From: Saccharibacillus alkalitolerans
GTDB lineage: Bacteria > Bacillota > Bacilli > Paenibacillales > Paenibacillaceae
Assembly (NCBI RefSeq): GCF_011090185.1
Contig: NZ_JAAFGS010000004.1
Location: 372,001-436,000, forward strand
Direction of reading: 5' to 3'
Length of the DNA: 64,000 bases
The stretch's first letter is position 1; the number at the start of each line of letters is the position of its first letter. The position numbers and the translations under genes were made by a program. Under the pieces are notes generated by a model. The model made no database searches. It was not told where the DNA came from and worked only from the letters and a program-made list of their open reading frames with translations. Positions 53,533 through 62,286 of this stretch are shown here, in pieces.

Positions 53533-53559
53533 GGTATGGCGCGCCCGAAGCTTCCGACG

Positions 53560-53874
53560 TCAATCCAGACGGAACACTTCCGTCAGTTCGAAGGATACCG
53601 GGCTGTCGTCGGCATGGGTCTCCATAATGTCCTTCATGTAAGCCCACCATCTGCGGCAGACTTCCGTATCCGCGGAACGCGCCCAGAGCTCTTCGTCCGT
53701 AATCACCAGGTAAGCGAACAGATTGTCCGTCGCCGGATCAAGGAAAATCGAGTATTCGACCATCCCGTGTTCTCGCAGCATCTGCTCCATTTCGGGCCAG
53801 AGTTCGTCGTGCCGTCTGCGGTATTCGTCGTGATGCTCCTTGTACACCTTCATTACCGAAGCTTTGCGTATCAT
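53560..53874 (-). CDS. rhaM: L-rhamnose mutarotase
   Basis: Small enzyme interconverting alpha- and beta-L-rhamnose, 104 residues, the normal family length. The start is ATG 53874, five bases after AGGAGGGG; the frame is open 14 codons further but without a site. The family pattern is clear: IRKASVMKVYKEHHDEYRRRH (with the catalytic His), ELWPEMEQMLREHG, NYSIFLD-like YSIFLDPATDNLFAYL, and WWAYMKDIMETHADDSPVS. No other rhamnose genes are adjacent. Confidence 0.93.
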   Translation of the reverse strand: MIRKASVMKVYKEHHDEYRRRHDELWPEMEQMLREHGMVEYSIFLDPATDNLFAYLVITDEELWARSADTEVCRRWWAYMKDIMETHADDSPVSFELTEVFRLD

Positions 53875-54005
53875 GATTTCCCCTCCTATGTAAGCGTTAT
53901 CCATAATCGGATTCATTATATCTTTTCCGGCGCTTCAAAAATACGGGCGATCGATATTTTTCGGATGATTGCCGCAATATTCTTCCGGGCGGAAAGCATA
54001 AAGCA

Positions 54006-54033
54006 CAAAAAAGCGAATCCTTTCGGATTCGCT
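54006..54033 (-). terminator. Terminator of the RlmN-family gene
   Basis: Stem agcgaatcc (54012-54020) with ggattcgct (54025-54033), four-base loop, followed on the minus strand by a six-T run. Confidence 0.9.
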
Positions 54034-54042
54034 CAGATTCGC

Positions 54043-55119
54043 TCAGGAAACGGCCGTCTGATCTTTCTTCATCTGCTTGCTGCGCAGCTGTCCGCAGGCC
54101 GCGTCGATGTCGGTGCCGTGCTCCATGCGTACGGTCGCGTTGATGCCGCGCTTCTTCAGCACGTCGTAAAAGCCGTTGATCGCCTCCGGCGTGCTGCGCT
54201 GATACTGGCTGTGCTCGTCGACCGGATTGTACGGAATCAGGTTGATGCTCGCCAGTTCCTTGAACTCGTCCAGCAGGTCGGCGAGCTGCGCGGCCGTCTC
54301 GAGGCCGTCGTTGACCTCGCTCAGCAAAATATACTCGAACATGATCCGGCGGCCCGTCGTTTCGAGGTAATAACGGACGGCGTCCATCAGCTTCTCCAGC
54401 GGGAACGCGCGGTTGATTTTCATGATCTGCGTACGCAGCTCGTTGTTCGGCGCATGCAGCGAAATCGCCAGATGCGTCTGCGTGCCGAGATCCGCGAAAG
54501 CGCGGATCTTGTCCGGGATGCCGCTCGTCGACACGGTGATTCGCTTGGCGGCGATCGCAAGTCCCTTGCGGTCCTTGACCACGTCGAGGAAGTTGATCAA
54601 ATGCTCGAAGTTGTCGAACGGCTCGCCGATGCCCATCACGACGATATTGGTGACCTTCTCGCCCTTGCCGGCCGCGTCCAAATAATGCTGCACCGTCATG
54701 ATCTGCTCGACGATCTCGCCGGCCGTCAGGTCGCGGCTTTTCTTGATCAGGCCGCTCGCGCAGAAGCTGCAGCCGATGTTGCAGCCGACCTGCGTCGTGA
54801 CGCAGACGGACAAGCCGTACTTTTTGCGCATCAGCACGGTCTCGATCAAGCTTCCGTCATGCAATTGAAGCAAAAATTTGACCGTGCCGTCGGAAGCTTC
54901 CTGCTTGACGAACTCGGTCATCGTTTTCAACGAAAAACGCTCTTTCAGCAGCTCCAGGCAGGCCGCGTTGACCGCCGTCATCTGCGAAAAGTCGCTCACT
55001 CTTGCGCTATACAGCGCTTCCCAGATGTGCGCGGCGCGGGATTTCTTTTCCCCGTTTTGCGTCAGCCAGCCGGACAGCGCCTCCAATGTCAGTCCGTAAA
55101 TGGACGGTTTGTTATTCAT
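54043..55119 (-). CDS. rlmN: 23S rRNA (adenine-C2)-methyltransferase of the RlmN/Cfr radical-SAM family
   Basis: Radical-SAM dual-specificity methylase, 358 residues, methylating A2503 of 23S rRNA (and A37 of some tRNAs) at C2. The iron-sulphur motif CxxxCxxC is Cys113, Cys117, Cys120 (GCNIGCSFC). The two extra catalytic Cys are present: Cys106 in SVCVTTQ (methyl-carrying loop spacing as in E. coli) and Cys342 in [15 protein letters not shown] and ISLHAPN are the other family motifs. The stretch [19 protein letters not shown] differs from the usual Bacillus RlmN version, so this may be a second, Cfr-like-branch paralogue of a main rlmN elsewhere. Start ATG 55119. Confidence 0.88.
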   Translation of the reverse strand: MNNKPSIYGLTLEALSGWLTQNGEKKSRAAHIWEALYSARVSDFSQMTAVNAACLELLKERFSLKTMTEFVKQEASDGTVKFLLQLHDGSLIETVLMRKKYGLSVCVTTQVGCNIGCSFCASGLIKKSRDLTAGEIVEQIMTVQHYLDAAGKGEKVTNIVVMGIGEPFDNFEHLINFLDVVKDRKGLAIAAKRITVSTSGIPDKIRAFADLGTQTHLAISLHAPNNELRTQIMKINRAFPLEKLMDAVRYYLETTGRRIMFEYILLSEVNDGLETAAQLADLLDEFKELASINLIPYNPVDEHSQYQRSTPEAINGFYDVLKKRGINATVRMEHGTDIDAACGQLRSKQMKKDQTAVS

Positions 55120-55319
55120 GCTGCGTTACCCTCTTTTCAACACCGGCAAAGACGCGCCCTGCGCCTTCTTCCGGTACGTAAAATTCGACTGTGCGGCGGG
55201 AAGCCGTACAGCCGAGCGTTCGTCCTTCATTGTCCCAAATTTTAGGCATGAACACAAGAGGCGCGGGCAACCCGCGTCTCTCGAACCGCGTTCCTGCGCC
55301 CGGTGACCGCCGGTGCCGA

Positions 55320-56831
55320 TCAGAATACTTTCTCGTCGGCATAGCTGGCCCGAATTGCCAAAAATTCGTCCAGATGCTCCAGGAACAGATCGGTAAGTAT
55401 CGGATCGAAATGGCCGCCTCTTTCTTTGCGGAACAGCTCGACGATATCGGCGAGCGGCCAAGCCTTCTTGTAAACGCGGTCGCTGGCCAGCGCGTCGAAT
55501 ACGTCGGCAATGGCCGTAATCCGGCCGTACAAATGAATATCCTCGCCTTTCAGACCCTGCGGATAACCGCCGCCTCCGTACTTCTCGTGATGCTGAAGCG
55601 CGATGATCGCGGCCGTCTTAAGAATAGGACGGTTCGAGTGCTTCAGCATCTCGTAGCCGGAGAGCGCGTGGCTCTGCATGGTCGCATACTCTTCCGCCGT
55701 CAGCTTTCCCGGCTTGTTGAGGATGGCGTCGCTGATGCCGACCTTGCCGATGTCGTGCATCGGGCTGGCCAGCGCGAGCAAGTTGGCCTCCTCTTCCGAA
55801 AGCCCGTATTTGAGCGCCAGCAGCTTGGTATATTCCGCCACCCGTTTGACGTGAAAGCCGGTTTCCTGGGAGCGGGTCTCCGCGATCTCGCCGAGCGTAT
55901 AGATGATCTCCTTCTGCGTGCTTTCGATTTCGTGGCGCAGTTCCATATTTTCGAACACGGCATCCGTGTTGGCGCAGTAAGACTCGGCCAGGTAATATTC
56001 CCACTCGCTCGGCGTCCGGCCGCCGCCCACGAAAATCAGACGCTCGGTGCCCGCGCCGCTCGGCGAATAGAAGCTGAAGCCTTCCAGCGTCAGCGAAGCC
56101 GGATCGAGCGTCCGCAGCCGAGGAAGCACGTTTTCGACCTCGCGGGGCAGCGTCGACGCGTCGAGTTCCTTGTATCTGCCGACGGCGGCCAACTTGCGCC
56201 ACTTCCGGTCGCTTCTCTGCAGAACCAATCCGTCGAAAGAAGCCCGGGCGTTCAGGATCGAGGCGAGATGGCGCAGCACGTCCTGCGCCAGTTCTTCCAG
56301 CGTGCCCGCGTTCAGCATGAGCGAGGAGGACAGCGCCACGTACTCCAAACTTTTTTTCTCGTCCTCGGTTTTTTTAAAGTCCCGATAGCCTCGCAGCGAG
56401 CCGACCAAAGCGGACTTCAGGCGCGCCGTTCCTCCGTCGAACTCGCCTTTGAGCCGGAAGTTGTTGATATCGTAATTTTGCATGATCTCTTCTTCGGCTT
56501 CCGCCCAACACCTGTCGGCTACGATTACGATCCGGACGGCCGCGTTCAGCAGCGTTTGACGAATGTGGGCGATCAACGCCAGCGGCTGACGGTCTCCCGA
56601 ATCGTCCAGTTCCATCATTACGACCGCAATGTCCCGCTCTTCCTCCAGCACGAGGCGAGCCTCCAGGGCTCCGTCGGCATACAGCAGCCGAACGCCGCGG
56701 CCTTCGAAACGAAAATCGGCCAACAGACGGGAAAGCAGTACGGCTTCGTTCCGTTCGTTCGCAATCAATAAAATATTCCATTCGCCCTCGGTCGAGGGGC
56801 TGCTCTGCCCGTTCCCCGGGTATCCGTTCAT
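55320..56831 (-). CDS. HD-GYP cyclic-di-GMP phosphodiesterase-like protein with degenerate receiver and DUF3369 region
   Basis: Signalling protein, 503 residues, start ATG 56831 after GGAGGA. The N-terminal receiver-like domain (about 16-130) follows the pattern of HD proteins with DUF3369, but the phospho-acceptor position reads VVMMELD, with Glu74 instead of Asp. A GAF/DUF3369-like region follows (about 150-300). The HD-GYP domain (about 305-495) is complete: His327, HD at 359-360 (HDIGK), HHE at 414-416 and GGGGYPQG at 420-426. It should hydrolyse cyclic di-GMP or a related dinucleotide. Monocistronic. Confidence 0.85.
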   Translation of the reverse strand: MNGYPGNGQSSPSTEGEWNILLIANERNEAVLLSRLLADFRFEGRGVRLLYADGALEARLVLEEERDIAVVMMELDDSGDRQPLALIAHIRQTLLNAAVRIVIVADRCWAEAEEEIMQNYDINNFRLKGEFDGGTARLKSALVGSLRGYRDFKKTEDEKKSLEYVALSSSLMLNAGTLEELAQDVLRHLASILNARASFDGLVLQRSDRKWRKLAAVGRYKELDASTLPREVENVLPRLRTLDPASLTLEGFSFYSPSGAGTERLIFVGGGRTPSEWEYYLAESYCANTDAVFENMELRHEIESTQKEIIYTLGEIAETRSQETGFHVKRVAEYTKLLALKYGLSEEEANLLALASPMHDIGKVGISDAILNKPGKLTAEEYATMQSHALSGYEMLKHSNRPILKTAAIIALQHHEKYGGGGYPQGLKGEDIHLYGRITAIADVFDALASDRVYKKAWPLADIVELFRKERGGHFDPILTDLFLEHLDEFLAIRASYADEKVF

Positions 56832-57037
56832 TCCGATTCTCCTCCAGCCGTTGTCGATCGTGCTTCGTGAAATCCCGTTCTTACTATAAATAGATTCCGT
56901 CCTTTTCGCTTTATCGTCAACTTGGCGAGTGATTTGAAGGGAGGAAGGGTACAAATTCCTTATAATTCGCGTAAAAAGCCAAAACGGCGGCGCTTCGGCG
57001 CTGCGGATAAACACTTGGGACTCAAGGGAGGATAATA

Positions 57038-57952
57038 ATGGAATTCGAAACGGGGAGACCGGATAAAAAAAGAAAAATCGTTCTCGCCGGAGCGACCGGC
57101 TTCATCGGCGGCGCCCTGCAGGAACGGTATGCCCGAAAAGGATACGACGTCAAGATGATTTCGAGGCGCCCGGAACATATTGCCTGGAATGATTTCGCGA
57201 AGATCGCGGAAGCTTTGAACGGGGCGGATCTGCTTGTAAACCTGGCCGGGCGTTCGGTCAACTGCCGGTACAACGAACGCAACCGGCGGGAGATCATGGA
57301 GTCGAGGACGGAGACGACCAGGATTCTGGGCGAAGCGGCAGCCGCCTTGCCCCATCCGCCGGCGCTGTGGATCAATTCGGGCACGGCCACGATCTATCGG
57401 GACGCGCGCGACCGCCCGATGACCGAGGAGAGCGGAGAGATCGGCAGCGGCTTCTCCGTCGACGTCGCCAAAGCATGGGAAGAAGCCTTTTTCTCGGCCG
57501 ATACGCCTCGTACGCGCAAAGCGGTGCTGCGGATCGCGATCGTGCTGGGCAAAGGCGGCGGCGTCATGACCCCTTATGTCAACCTTGTCCGCTTCGGCCT
57601 CGGCGGGCATCAGGGACCGGGAGACCAGCGCTTCAGCTGGATACACCTCGAAGACCTGTGCCGCATGGTCGAATTTCTGGAGGAGCGGCAGGACCTGTCG
57701 GGCGTCTTCAACGCTTCCGCCCCCGAGCAGGTGACGAACGCCGAGCAGATGCGAATCATGCGCGAAGCCTACGGACGGCGCTTCGGTCTTCCGGCCCCCG
57801 CCTGGATGCTGGAAATGGGCGCCGTGGCGATCCGGACGGAAACGGAACTGATTCTCAAAAGCCGCTGGGTCGCGCCGGAACGGATGCTTCGCGCGGGATT
57901 CGAATTCCGCTATCCGACGCTGCGCGAGGCGATGGCGGAGATCGCCAGATGA
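57038..57952 (+). CDS. TIGR01777-family epimerase (YfhF/SDR39U1-like)
   Basis: Atypical extended SDR, 304 residues, NAD(P)-binding. The nucleotide loop is GATGFIGG, near residue 16, and the family block NLAGRSVNCRYNERNRREIMESRTE follows. The late conserved part is FSWIHLEDLCRMVEFL. B. subtilis YfhF belongs here. Biological substrate unknown. Start ATG 57038 after GGGAGG. A TATAAT at about 56960 may be its -10 box. Confidence 0.9.
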   Translation: MEFETGRPDKKRKIVLAGATGFIGGALQERYARKGYDVKMISRRPEHIAWNDFAKIAEALNGADLLVNLAGRSVNCRYNERNRREIMESRTETTRILGEAAAALPHPPALWINSGTATIYRDARDRPMTEESGEIGSGFSVDVAKAWEEAFFSADTPRTRKAVLRIAIVLGKGGGVMTPYVNLVRFGLGGHQGPGDQRFSWIHLEDLCRMVEFLEERQDLSGVFNASAPEQVTNAEQMRIMREAYGRRFGLPAPAWMLEMGAVAIRTETELILKSRWVAPERMLRAGFEFRYPTLREAMAEIAR

Positions 57953-57985
57953 AGCATCGGCTCCAAGCGTCGCCCGGCGCTTGTT

Positions 57986-58753
57986 CTACTTGCCGCTGTC
58001 CCGGCGCATATATTCGTCCGTGATCGCTTCGATGTAAGCGAAAGCCTCCTCGTCCAGTCCGTAAATCCGTGCCTGTTCGCCTTCGTCCGGCCGGATGAAC
58101 GTCCAATATCGCTCAATCAGCCGCTCGTCGCCGCCGAATGCGTCTGCCGCGTACCCCAGCAGCTCGCGCGCAAGCTCGAGCGATTCCGGCGACTCCGGCG
58201 GACGATGCAGGTTCGCGCGGATTCTGCGCAGCAGCGCCGCCCAGACTTCCGCTTCCGGCCCGGTTTCGGCCGGCTGCGGGAGCCTGCGCAGCTCTTCGTC
58301 GGAGAAAAAGGCCGCGCGCCCCGCGCCTTTGCGGGCGGAGCCGAAGTCTTCCAGCTGGCGCACGAAATCGGCCATGTCTGCCAATACGACCTGCCGATTC
58401 ACTTCGATCGAGAACAAACCGGAGTCGATCAGCTTTTTCATGGCGCCGAGTTCCTCCATGCGCGCGGCGATCCATTCCGATTGTCTCAGCAGCGCGTTTT
58501 TCCAAGACTCTTCGCGGGACCGTCCGGCTTCGGCCGGCAGCATATCGCCGATCTGCGACAGCTTGAATCCCATCGCTTTGAGCACGGCGATTTCCTGCAG
58601 TCGAACCAGATCTTCCGGCCCGTACAGCCTGTAGCCGGAGTCCGGATGGCGTTCGGGCCGCAGCAGGCCGAGTTCCTCGTAATAATGAAGCGCGGCCACG
58701 CTGACGCCCGAACGCCGGGCCAGTTCGCCGACTTTGTACGTTTCTCCGTTCAT
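57986..58753 (-). CDS. MerR-family regulator with TipAS-type C-terminal domain
   Basis: Ligand-sensing activator, 255 residues. The N-terminal MerR winged helix (about 6-75) reads YKVGELARRSGVSVAALHYYEELGLLRPERHPDSGYRLYG, followed by the dimerisation helix to about 110 and a helical C-terminal domain (about 125-250) like the TipAS drug-binding domain. AGGAG precedes ATG 58753. It is the second gene of an operon behind the CPBP gene (31-base gap), and the operon promoter has a MerR-type 20-base spacer with a dyad (59757-59788). Such proteins usually bend an overlong promoter to activate it when bound to a hydrophobic ligand. Confidence 0.88.
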   Translation of the reverse strand: MNGETYKVGELARRSGVSVAALHYYEELGLLRPERHPDSGYRLYGPEDLVRLQEIAVLKAMGFKLSQIGDMLPAEAGRSREESWKNALLRQSEWIAARMEELGAMKKLIDSGLFSIEVNRQVVLADMADFVRQLEDFGSARKGAGRAAFFSDEELRRLPQPAETGPEAEVWAALLRRIRANLHRPPESPESLELARELLGYAADAFGGDERLIERYWTFIRPDEGEQARIYGLDEEAFAYIEAITDEYMRRDSGK

Positions 58754-58783
58754 CGCGTCTCCTCCTTTCGCTTCTCCGCGAGC

Positions 58784-59704
58784 TTACCTCAACCGCCGCG
58801 CTCGGGGCAAGCCCGGCTTCGCGCCCCCTGCCAAACGCCGGCGGCGCAGTCCCGCCATAACGGCAAAAGCCGCAGCGCCGCCGACCACGACGCCCAGGAA
58901 GAGCACGAACAGGCGGCCCGTCTCCGGTTCGGCTTCGACGTAGCGTACCAGACCTTCGCCCGGTTCCGCCAATACGACAAACCGTGCCAGCATAAGATAG
59001 GCCAGATGGAAGCCGATGCTGCCTCCCAATCCGCCCAGCGCGAAACGGGCCGCCTGCAGCGCTATCGCAAAAAAGAACAGCAGCACGACATAATCGGCGG
59101 TGACTGCTTGAGCCTCCAAGCCGGTCGCCGCCTGCAGGGCGCGCGTCGCGATCGGCGCCAGCACGAACAGTACCGGAGCCAGCAAAAAAGCGGCGGCGGC
59201 CCGCATCCGGCGGCCGAGCGCATCCGGAATCAAGCTGCGGAACACGAGCTCTTCCGGCAGCGCTTCATAGAACAGCGCGAAGCAGAGATTGAACGCCATT
59301 GCCGTCAGCAGCGTTCCCGTGAAGCGGATCTCCTCGACGACGATCCAGCCGAGACCGTGCGCGATCCCGAATGCGGCGCCCGCCAGCGCAACCGCGATTC
59401 CGGCCGCAAGCAATCCGGCGCTGATCTCCCTCCTCCAGTACCCGTTCCGCAAGCGCAGCGGAAACTCGTCTTTTCTCCGGCTGTACGCCGACAGCACGGC
59501 CGGCACGACGATGAGGACCATGATCAGCGCCTGGAGCGAACGCCGAATCGGCACGGCGATACCCGAATGCTCCATCGCTTGATACGCCGCGGCCGCCGCA
59601 TACAAAGCCAGCACGAAGCTCGCCCAGCCTACTGCGGCTCCCCTGCCCGTTTTCGGCTTTTTATCGGATTTCGATTCCCGGCTAGGTTTCATGCCAAATT
59701 CCAT
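58784..59704 (-). CDS. CPBP-family intramembrane protein, probably non-catalytic
   Basis: Integral membrane protein of the CAAX-protease/bacteriocin-processing (ABI) superfamily, 306 residues from ATG 59704 (GAAGGAGG nine bases upstream). About eight hydrophobic helices. Motif 1 is normal: EELVFR, with Glu151, Glu152 and Arg156. Motif 2, normally FxxxH, reads FVLAP here (Pro184 in place of the metal-binding His). Motif 3 keeps His233 in GFHLAYLM, but the usual Asn after it is Met. The changed residues argue for loss of protease activity. Co-transcribed with a MerR-TipAS regulator under a MerR-type promoter. Confidence 0.8.
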   Translation of the reverse strand: MEFGMKPSRESKSDKKPKTGRGAAVGWASFVLALYAAAAAYQAMEHSGIAVPIRRSLQALIMVLIVVPAVLSAYSRRKDEFPLRLRNGYWRREISAGLLAAGIAVALAGAAFGIAHGLGWIVVEEIRFTGTLLTAMAFNLCFALFYEALPEELVFRSLIPDALGRRMRAAAAFLLAPVLFVLAPIATRALQAATGLEAQAVTADYVVLLFFFAIALQAARFALGGLGGSIGFHLAYLMLARFVVLAEPGEGLVRYVEAEPETGRLFVLFLGVVVGGAAAFAVMAGLRRRRLAGGAKPGLPRARRLR

Positions 59705-59756
59705 ATCCCGTCTCCTCCTTCGGTCCGAAGCCGCTCTTTCCGCTTCGTTTAGGGCC

Positions 59757-59788
59757 ACTATAAACCCTCAGGTATACTTGAGAGTCAA
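59757..59788 (-). promoter_or_regulatory. MerR-type promoter with overlong spacer and dyad
   Basis: On the minus strand TTGACT (plus-strand 59783-59788) and TATAGT (59757-59762) are separated by 20 bases. The spacer holds the dyad CTCAAGTATACCTGAG (one mismatched pair; extended 59764-59785). A 19-20 base spacer with central dyad is the hallmark of MerR-activated promoters. It drives the CPBP-MerR operon. Confidence 0.85.
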
Positions 59789-59853
59789 GCGCAAGGATGC
59801 GCGAAGCGGGTAATGGAAGCTATGACTCTCAAACCGAAAGCGAGGAAAATCCC

Positions 59854-61209
59854 TTGTCGCAAAATCCGAAGGTTCCATCCGAAGAATTGACGATCGTGGT
59901 CGGTGCCGGTCTGGCCGGTCTGACCTGCGCGTTCGAACTTGCCGAAAAGGGCAAGCCCGTGCTGGTACTGGAAGCCGCCCCTTATGTCGGCGGCCGTACC
60001 GCAAATTGGAACGAGAACGGCATGGAAGTCGAGTCCGGCTTCCATAAATTCATCGGCTACTATACGCTGCTGCCGGAACTGTTGGAGCGCGCCGGCATCA
60101 AGCTGAACGATATGCTGTTCTGGGAAAAGTCGATGGAAGCCCGCCACCCGGAAGCGGAGGAACCCGGCGTATTCGGTCTGGATCTCGTCCGCGCCCCGCT
60201 CAAGACGGTACTCGGCGCGCTCGGCAACAACAGCTATCTCACCCCGGCCGACAAAGCGTCGCTTATTCCTTTTTTTACGGCCGGATTCAAAGATTATCTG
60301 TCCAATCCCGAGGAGCTCGACGAGATTCCGGTGAAAGAATATGCCGAACGCCATCACGTCACGGAGCAGGCGCTGGAACGCATTCTGGAGCCGCTGTCGT
60401 CGGGCATCTTCTTCCTGCCTCCGGAGCAGTATTCGTCGTACGCTTTCTTCGGCCTGTTCGCTCCGGGCATTCCGCGCCTGCACAAAATGCGGATCGGCGC
60501 GTTCAGCGGCGGCATGACCGACGTGATGTGCCGGCCGCTGGCGGACGCGATCGAACGGCTGGGCGGCACGGTGCGCACATCGGCCCCGGTTCGCGGCCTG
60601 ATCGCGGAAGAAGGGGCCGTGCGCGGCGTCGAATTGGAAAATGGGGAGCGTCTGCGGGCCGCGCAGGTCGTCGTGGCGGCAAATATCCGCCGCGCGCAGA
60701 AGCTGCTGTCCGAGCATTTCAGCTCGGTATCCGCGTTCAAACCGTTTTTCGAACTGGAAGCGATGCCGCATGTTACCGCCCAGTTCGAGCTGACGGAGCC
60801 TCTGCTGCCGAAAGACCGGACGACGTTCGGTCCGGGCACCCAGCTCGGCTCGTTCGGCGAGCAGGCGCGCACGACGTTCCGCGATAAAGCCGGCCGAACG
60901 TCGATCATTCTGGTCGACCCCGACGCGCTGGTCGACCTGCCGGAGGAGGAAGTTTGGCGGCGTACCGTCGACAGTCTCAAAGCGATCGGGCTCGACGGCG
61001 TGGATAACGCGACCGATTACCGGATCATTCGGGGCGACGAGAACTTTTACCGCTTGGCTGCCGGAAACGAGAAGAAGCGGCCGAAGCAGGTTACGCCGAT
61101 TCCCGGATTGTTCCTGGCGGGCGACTACACGAAGCAGCCGTTTCTGGCTACGATGGAAGGCGCCGTCATTTCGGGTCAGCGGGCGGCGAGGGGCATTTTG
61201 AAAGCTTAA
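59854..61209 (+). CDS. FAD-dependent oxidoreductase, phytoene-desaturase/amine-oxidase-like
   Basis: Flavoprotein of the NAD(P)-binding Rossmann-like amine-oxidase/desaturase superfamily, 451 residues. I use TTG 59854, eight bases after GCGAGG; an earlier in-frame start at 59797 overlaps the region of the divergent promoter and has no site. The dinucleotide motif is GAGLAGLTCAFELAEKG (residues 17-33), followed by LVLEAAPYVGGR. The C-terminal FAD motif reads GLFLAGDYTKQPFLATMEGAVISGQRAARG. Carotenoid or squalene desaturation is typical, but no carotenoid genes are adjacent, so the substrate is open. Confidence 0.85.
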   Translation: MSQNPKVPSEELTIVVGAGLAGLTCAFELAEKGKPVLVLEAAPYVGGRTANWNENGMEVESGFHKFIGYYTLLPELLERAGIKLNDMLFWEKSMEARHPEAEEPGVFGLDLVRAPLKTVLGALGNNSYLTPADKASLIPFFTAGFKDYLSNPEELDEIPVKEYAERHHVTEQALERILEPLSSGIFFLPPEQYSSYAFFGLFAPGIPRLHKMRIGAFSGGMTDVMCRPLADAIERLGGTVRTSAPVRGLIAEEGAVRGVELENGERLRAAQVVVAANIRRAQKLLSEHFSSVSAFKPFFELEAMPHVTAQFELTEPLLPKDRTTFGPGTQLGSFGEQARTTFRDKAGRTSIILVDPDALVDLPEEEVWRRTVDSLKAIGLDGVDNATDYRIIRGDENFYRLAAGNEKKRPKQVTPIPGLFLAGDYTKQPFLATMEGAVISGQRAARGILKA

Positions 61210-61300
61210 ATGTCCCTTCGGAAAATTTTCGAACAGAAACGAAACCGCCTTACGCGGCGCCGCGTATATCTGGCATCAATCAAACGGAGGGTGAACTATA

Positions 61301-62077
61301 ATGTCGTTCTTCAAAAAAATGTTGGCCAGCGTAGGAATCGGAAATGCCAAGGTGGATACGGTGCTCGACTCCGCGGAAGTTCCGGTAGGCGGAGACATTT
61401 CGGGCGTCGTATACATACAGGGCGGCCAGGTGGAGCAGCAGGTCGACCGGATCTATCTGTTCCTCAAATCGGAGTACATTCGCGAGCATGACGACCGCAA
61501 AGTGCGCGAAACGGCGACGATCACCAAATTCCTGCTGACGGAGCGCTTTACGCTGCGCGCCGGCGAACGCAAAGAAGTCCCGTTCCGCTTCACTTTGCCG
61601 GAATACACGCCGGTTACGCTGCGCAGTTCCGGCGTTTGGATCGAGACGGGTCTCGATATCCCGAGCGCCGCCGACGCGACGGACCGCGACGCGCTGAACG
61701 TGACGCCGAGCGACGAAATTCAGGTCGCGCTCGACGCGATCGAACTGCTGGGTTTCCGGCTGCGCGAAGTAACGAACGACTACGCGCCGCGCCTGGGCGG
61801 ACCGCTGCCGTTCGTGCAGGAATTCGAATACGTGCCGACGACCAAGTTCCGCGGCCATCTCGACGAACTGGAAGTGCTTTTCCGCCAGCAGCACGGCGAT
61901 CTCGAGCTGCTGCTCGAAGTCGACCGGCGCGCGCGCGGTCTGGGCGGATTCTTCTCCGAAGCGATGGGAACCGACGAGAGTCTCGTACGCCTGAACCTGT
62001 CGCGAAGCGACCTCGGCCGAGGTCCTCACCACGTCGCGGACATTCTGGAAGACACGATTTCGCGCTACGCGCATTGA
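61301..62077 (+). CDS. spo0M: Sporulation-control protein Spo0M
   Basis: Arrestin-like cytoplasmic protein, 258 residues, which in Bacillus modulates early sporulation and cell morphology. The first part reads FFKKMLASVGIGNAKVDTVLDSAEVPVGGDISGVVYIQGG, typical of the family, with two beta-sandwich domains of about 125 residues each. The conserved block VPTTKFRGHLDELEVLF lies in the second domain. Length is as in B. subtilis Spo0M. A GGAGGGTG box precedes ATG 61301. Confidence 0.93.
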   Translation: MSFFKKMLASVGIGNAKVDTVLDSAEVPVGGDISGVVYIQGGQVEQQVDRIYLFLKSEYIREHDDRKVRETATITKFLLTERFTLRAGERKEVPFRFTLPEYTPVTLRSSGVWIETGLDIPSAADATDRDALNVTPSDEIQVALDAIELLGFRLREVTNDYAPRLGGPLPFVQEFEYVPTTKFRGHLDELEVLFRQQHGDLELLLEVDRRARGLGGFFSEAMGTDESLVRLNLSRSDLGRGPHHVADILEDTISRYAH

Positions 62078-62286
62078 TCCTACGGCGGAGCACGGCTCCG
62101 GCTTCTCCGCCGGGCAGCCGCCGCGCATGCAGGACCGCCTTCCGCGGTCCTTTTTGTCATGCGGTCGTTCCTTGCGATTCGCCTACGCCGGCGTTTTTCC
62201 GCACGAAACCGGGTTAAGCTTTCTTCGGGACGGGTATGGTTACAAAAAGCCCCGGCTCGGCCGGGAGACCGAAGGAGGAACTCTTC

